Shown piece by piece: positions 60,590 to 64,000 of a stretch of DNA of 64,000 bases (its first letter is position 1; each line of letters begins with the position of its first letter). The notes under the pieces are model-generated. The model did no database searches, was not told where the DNA came from, and was given only the letters and a program-made list of their open reading frames with translations. A program made the position numbers and the translations under genes. Source of the stretch: JACKOB01 sp024234575 (GTDB lineage: Bacteria; Pseudomonadota; Gammaproteobacteria; Pseudomonadales; Oleiphilaceae); contig JBPJFZ010000019.1 in NCBI GenBank assembly GCA_051208035.1, positions 1-64,000 on the forward strand, in the 5' to 3' direction.

Positions 60590-61009
60590 CTATTGTGGTG
60601 CTTCAGATGCAGACAGCATGATGGCCGCGAGCTGATCTTTTTTATACCAGTGCACAAACATCATCGAGCTGGTAAACACACTCATCGTTACCAGTGTAGT
60701 TACGACTGGGACGATTGCCCACTCATGCAGGTAGGCAGTCATCGAATACTGCATAAAGTAGATGAGAACGACAAAGCACAACCAAATGTGCGTGCGTGGG
60801 CTGTTTTTAATAATGCCAGGAAGAAATAACAGTAATGGCAGCAATTTAACGGCGATGACCACAGACTTGGAGGCTTCTTCGGGAATGTCTGAATAAAAGG
60901 TTGTCACCACCATCAGTATTAGCAGCAGAAAGTATGAAATAACGGCAGCGTTGCGTGATACGATGGTTTTAACGGACAAGGTGACGCCCTGAATAGTAAC
61001 TGAATGCAC
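60590..61009 (-). CDS. DUF2069 membrane protein
   Basis: 139 residues with four transmembrane helices (about 20-40, 48-66, 73-92, 98-120). It has the DUF2069 pattern and lies next to wrbA and arsC, its usual gammaproteobacterial neighbours. Function unknown. Confidence 0.78.
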   Translation of the reverse strand: MHSVTIQGVTLSVKTIVSRNAAVISYFLLLILMVVTTFYSDIPEEASKSVVIAVKLLPLLLFLPGIIKNSPRTHIWLCFVVLIYFMQYSMTAYLHEWAIVPVVTTLVTMSVFTSSMMFVHWYKKDQLAAIMLSASEAPQ

Positions 61010-61059
61010 GTTGTAATCCTGATAAATCGAAAATAGTAAAGTTGGTAAAACAGGGTTTG

Positions 61060-61689
61060 CTACGGCGGTGTTGCCTGTTTATGTGGAGTAGCCTGTATAT
61101 ATAGTAACGCAAGACGGGCGATACGTTCACCTAGTGCCTGACATAGTTTCTGCTCATCCGGGCTGATAGTGTTGTCGCTGTCATGACCTGCATAGTGGCT
61201 GGCGCCGTAAGGGGTGCCGCCGGTCGTGGTTTTATGCAGTTCTGGCTGTGTGTAAGGCAGGCCGCAAAAAAGCATACCATGATGGATTAATGGTAAAGCC
61301 ATCGATAGCAGTGTGGTTTCCTGGCCACCGTGCATGCTGCCTGTGGCGGTAAAAACCCCGGCAGGTTTATCAACCAGTGCACCACTGGCCCATAGCGGGG
61401 AGGTGCCATCAAGAAAAAACTTGAGGGGAGCTGCCATATTGCCAAACCGTGTAGGGCTGCCCATGACCAGACCGCTACAATCTGCCAAATCAGCGTTGGT
61501 GCAATAAAGCGCACCTTTATCTGGTATGGCAGGGGAGGCCGTCGTGGTGGTAGCGGCGACCTTTGGAACTGTGCGCAGTCGCGCTTCAATGCCTGCGACT
61601 TTTTCAACGCCACGGGCAATTAGCTGCGCCATTTTGGCGGTCTTCCCCGAAGCGCTGTAATAAAGCACCAGTACATATGGCCTATTCAT
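61060..61689 (-). CDS. wrbA: NAD(P)H:quinone oxidoreductase WrbA
   Basis: 209 residues. Flavodoxin fold with YYSASGKTAKMA for FMN phosphate (about 10-21), GSPTRFGNMAAPLKFFLDG and GSMHGGQETT. It reduces quinones with two electrons to avoid radicals. A 2-bp gap separates it from the arsC stop. Confidence 0.92.
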   Translation of the reverse strand: MNRPYVLVLYYSASGKTAKMAQLIARGVEKVAGIEARLRTVPKVAATTTTASPAIPDKGALYCTNADLADCSGLVMGSPTRFGNMAAPLKFFLDGTSPLWASGALVDKPAGVFTATGSMHGGQETTLLSMALPLIHHGMLFCGLPYTQPELHKTTTGGTPYGASHYAGHDSDNTISPDEQKLCQALGERIARLALLYIQATPHKQATPP

Positions 61690-61691
61690 GA

Positions 61692-62045
61692 CTAAAAAAG
61701 CTGCTCTATGTTTTCAGGCGGGCGACCCAGAACGGCCTTGTTGTCTTTGAATACAATGGGGCGTTCGATAAGTCTGGGGTGTTTTACCATGGCATCGATT
61801 ATTTGCGCGTCTGACAAATCAGGGTTTGCCAGATTAAGGTCTTTGTATTCTTGTTCGCCTTTACGCAGTAGTTCGCGTGCACTTATACCCAGTTGTTTCA
61901 GAGTGTCTTGGAGGCTGCTAGCCGTGGGCGGGGTGTCCAGATAGAGCACAATCGCAGGTTCAACGCCTTTTTGTCGCAATAGTTCAAGGGTTTGTCTTGA
62001 TTTTGAGCAACGGGGATTGTGATAAATGGTGGTTGTGTTATTCAT
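61692..62045 (-). CDS. arsC: Arsenate reductase, glutaredoxin-dependent type
   Basis: 117 residues with YHNPRCSKSRQTLELL (Cys13 active site) and RPIVFKDNKAVLGRPPE at the end, typical of the ArsC/YfgD family. In this gene block the protein may not act on arsenate at all. ATG 62045 is 256 bp from divergent dnaE. Confidence 0.9.
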   Translation of the reverse strand: MNNTTTIYHNPRCSKSRQTLELLRQKGVEPAIVLYLDTPPTASSLQDTLKQLGISARELLRKGEQEYKDLNLANPDLSDAQIIDAMVKHPRLIERPIVFKDNKAVLGRPPENIEQLF

Positions 62046-62301
62046 TACGTCCTTCCGGTTTTGTCTTTCTGTGAAGTCGATTACAATGACCGTTTTTAAG
62101 AGGTTTATCGTTACTTTTTTGCCCTTTGGATTGCTCTGTGGGCGACGAGTAAAGATCGCATCTTAGCAGTATTCATGACGATAGCGTATCCCGCGAATAG
62201 ATTTCTCCCTGAGTTTTAAGAGGGATGTTGAGCCAAATCACTACGTTTCGATGTGGGTGACTAATGCCGGTAAACAGGCTAATTATAGGATATAACACTG
62301 C

Positions 62302-64000
62302 ATGACAAAGCCTTTCGTTCATCTGCGGGTACACACCGAGTTTTCTTTGGTAGATGGTATTGTTCGGATCAAGCCGCTGCTAAAAACCGTGGCCGAACAA
62401 AAAATGCCTGCTCTGGCGATCACGGATCAGTCCAATATGTGCTCTTTGGTTAAGTTTTATAAAGGAGCGATGGGGGCTGGTGTCAAGCCGGTTATCGGTG
62501 TGGATATCTGGGTTGAGAATCTGGATGAGGAAAAAGACCCCCACCGGCTGACGCTTCTGGCGATGAATGAGCAGGGGTATGCCAATATTACTGAAATTGT
62601 CTCGCTGGGTTTTACCCAGGGGCAAAAACTGGGGCGTGCGGTAATACGCCATGCATGGATCGAGCGTTTGTCTGAAGGCGTGATCGCGCTTTCCGGGGCA
62701 AAGTTTGGCGATGTGGGCAAGGCGATTGTCTCCGGCAGACAGGATATTGCCCGCCACCGGCTTGATTACTGGATGCGGGTCTTCCCGGATCGTTTCTATA
62801 TTGAACTGCAGCGTACTTCTCGCGCTAATGATGAAGAGTGCGTGCATGGCAGTGTGGCGCTGGCTTTGGCGGCAAATTGCCCGGTGGTGGCCACCAATGA
62901 TGTTCATTTTTTAAGTAAAAAAGATTTTGATGCACATGAGGCCAGGGTGTGTATTCGTGATGGCAAAACCATCGAAGACCCGCGACGAGAACGGCGCTTT
63001 AGTGATCAGCAATATTTCAAAACCGCCGAAGAAATGTACGAGCTGTTCAGCGATATTCCTGAGGCGTTGGAAAACACCGTTGAAATTGCAAAGCGGTGTA
63101 ATGTCGAGGTTCGGCTGGGTAAATATTTCTTGCCTGAATATCCGATTCCGGATGGCATGACCATGGATGAGTTTTTCCACAAAGTCTCCTATGACGGCCT
63201 GGAAGATCGTTTAAAAGTCATTCTCAAGCCAGATGATCCAGATCGCGATGCCAAGCGCCAGTCGTACATGGACCGAATCAAGTTCGAGCTGGATATCATC
63301 TGTCAGATGGGGTTTCCGGGCTACTTCCTAATCGTTATGGACTTTATCCAGTGGGCAAAAGACAACGGAGTGCCGGTTGGGCCTGGCAGGGGGTCTGGAG
63401 CCGGGTCGCTCGTGGCCTATGCGCTGTTGATTACAGATATTGACCCCATTGAATACGACTTACTGTTTGAGCGGTTCCTTAACCCGGAACGGGTATCGAT
63501 GCCCGACTTTGACGTTGACTTCTGTATGGAGGGGCGTGACCGCGTTATCGATTATGTCGCCGAGAATTATGGTCGCGAGGCTGTTTCACAGATCATCACA
63601 TTTGGCACCATGGCGGCAAAAGCGGTCGTGCGCGATGTAGCGAGGGTGCAAGGCCGCCCGTATTCGCTGGGCGACAGATTATCCAAGTTGATCCCCTTTG
63701 AAGTGGGGATGACGTTGTCCAAAGCCTTTGAGGTGGAGGATCAGCTGAGGGATTATCTGGCTCAGGATGAAGAGGCCAACGAAGTGTGGGAAATGGCCGT
63801 CAAGCTTGAGGGAATCACCCGAAACGTTGGTAAACACGCCGGAGGGGTGGTAATTGCCCCGACAAAACTAATCGATTTTGCACCTCTCTACTGCGATGAA
63901 GAGGGAGGTAGTCTGGTCACCCAGTTTGATAAGGGTGATGTCGAAGAAGCTGGTCTGGTCAAATTTGACTTCCTTGGTTTGCGTACGCTCACCATCATCA
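62302..64000 (+). CDS. dnaE: DNA polymerase III alpha subunit, 5' part
   Basis: The first 566 codons; the gene runs off the right edge of the window. The PHP domain opens with FVHLRVHTEFSLVDGIV and continues to about residue 270. The polymerase part shows GPGRGSGAGSLVAYAL (about 356-371) and the catalytic PDFDVDF (two Asp at about 401 and 403), then GTMAAKAVVRDVARV and NVGKHAGGVVI. It is the replicative polymerase catalytic subunit. It is divergent from arsC. Confidence 0.95.
   Translation, partial: MTKPFVHLRVHTEFSLVDGIVRIKPLLKTVAEQKMPALAITDQSNMCSLVKFYKGAMGAGVKPVIGVDIWVENLDEEKDPHRLTLLAMNEQGYANITEIVSLGFTQGQKLGRAVIRHAWIERLSEGVIALSGAKFGDVGKAIVSGRQDIARHRLDYWMRVFPDRFYIELQRTSRANDEECVHGSVALALAANCPVVATNDVHFLSKKDFDAHEARVCIRDGKTIEDPRRERRFSDQQYFKTAEEMYELFSDIPEALENTVEIAKRCNVEVRLGKYFLPEYPIPDGMTMDEFFHKVSYDGLEDRLKVILKPDDPDRDAKRQSYMDRIKFELDIICQMGFPGYFLIVMDFIQWAKDNGVPVGPGRGSGAGSLVAYALLITDIDPIEYDLLFERFLNPERVSMPDFDVDFCMEGRDRVIDYVAENYGREAVSQIITFGTMAAKAVVRDVARVQGRPYSLGDRLSKLIPFEVGMTLSKAFEVEDQLRDYLAQDEEANEVWEMAVKLEGITRNVGKHAGGVVIAPTKLIDFAPLYCDEEGGSLVTQFDKGDVEEAGLVKFDFLGLRTLTII

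Noticed and set aside
62380..62907. 175-codon minus-strand frame
   Set aside because: Antisense shadow of dnaE, which is complete and conserved on the plus strand here.

Overview
The window looks like chromosomal DNA of a marine-type gammaproteobacterium. The evidence is an enterobacterial-like initiator tRNA, an mtnB-mtnD-mtnC methionine-salvage block, a DUF2069-wrbA-arsC block, a second-type EF-G and the start of dnaE. A Cellvibrionales or related Pseudomonadales member is my best guess, but nothing here fixes the genus. Roughly the first 37 kb is accessory DNA and the last 27 kb is ordinary chromosome.

Positions 1-4289 are the end of one integrated element. It holds four 23-24 bp iteron-like repeats, a run of small unrecognised genes, and a large serine recombinase whose 3' end reads into a copy of the 3' end of tRNA-fMet. 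Positions 4290-37261 are a second element of about 33 kb, inserted at the same tRNA. It is bounded by a 17-bp exact repeat of the tRNA end and has a P4-type tyrosine integrase beside the intact tRNA. Its cargo, left to right: a radical SAM / precursor peptide / C39-type protease cassette; a retron with a structured RNA, a small basic peptide, an XRE regulator, a reverse transcriptase and a multi-pass membrane protein; an integrase-like recombinase; an orphan VirD4-like ATPase; a RadC-like protein; two tandem paralogous SF2 helicases; and a BREX cluster (WYL regulator, BrxA, BrxB, BrxC, PglX, PglZ) with no visible BrxL. These are followed by the element's own functions and remaining cargo: a KfrA-like protein, a DUF927 ATPase, AlpA, a lipoprotein metalloprotease, an unknown gene and the integrase. 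It reads as a defence island. Retron and BREX are known anti-phage types. The radical SAM cassette and the helicase pair are the parts I cannot place.

From 37.3 kb onward the genes are housekeeping or envelope functions: a GAF-GGDEF protein, an AraC regulator, a CoA transferase, methionine salvage, and a periplasmic solute-binding protein. Then comes a long plus-strand run at 44.2-55.3 kb: DUF2170/YjfI, PspA-like YjfJ, NfeD-like YqiJ, flotillin YqiK, an 1802-residue AAA+ ATPase, a rhomboid protease and a PLD-type nuclease. It starts at a promoter carrying three palindromic operators and appears to make a leaderless mRNA. It looks like a membrane-stress module in which the last three genes are much less familiar than the first four. 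After it come EF-G, a LolA-like protein, a GspE/PilB ATPase, DUF2069, WrbA, ArsC and partial dnaE. Protein and RNA identifications rest on motifs read by eye; no database search was run.
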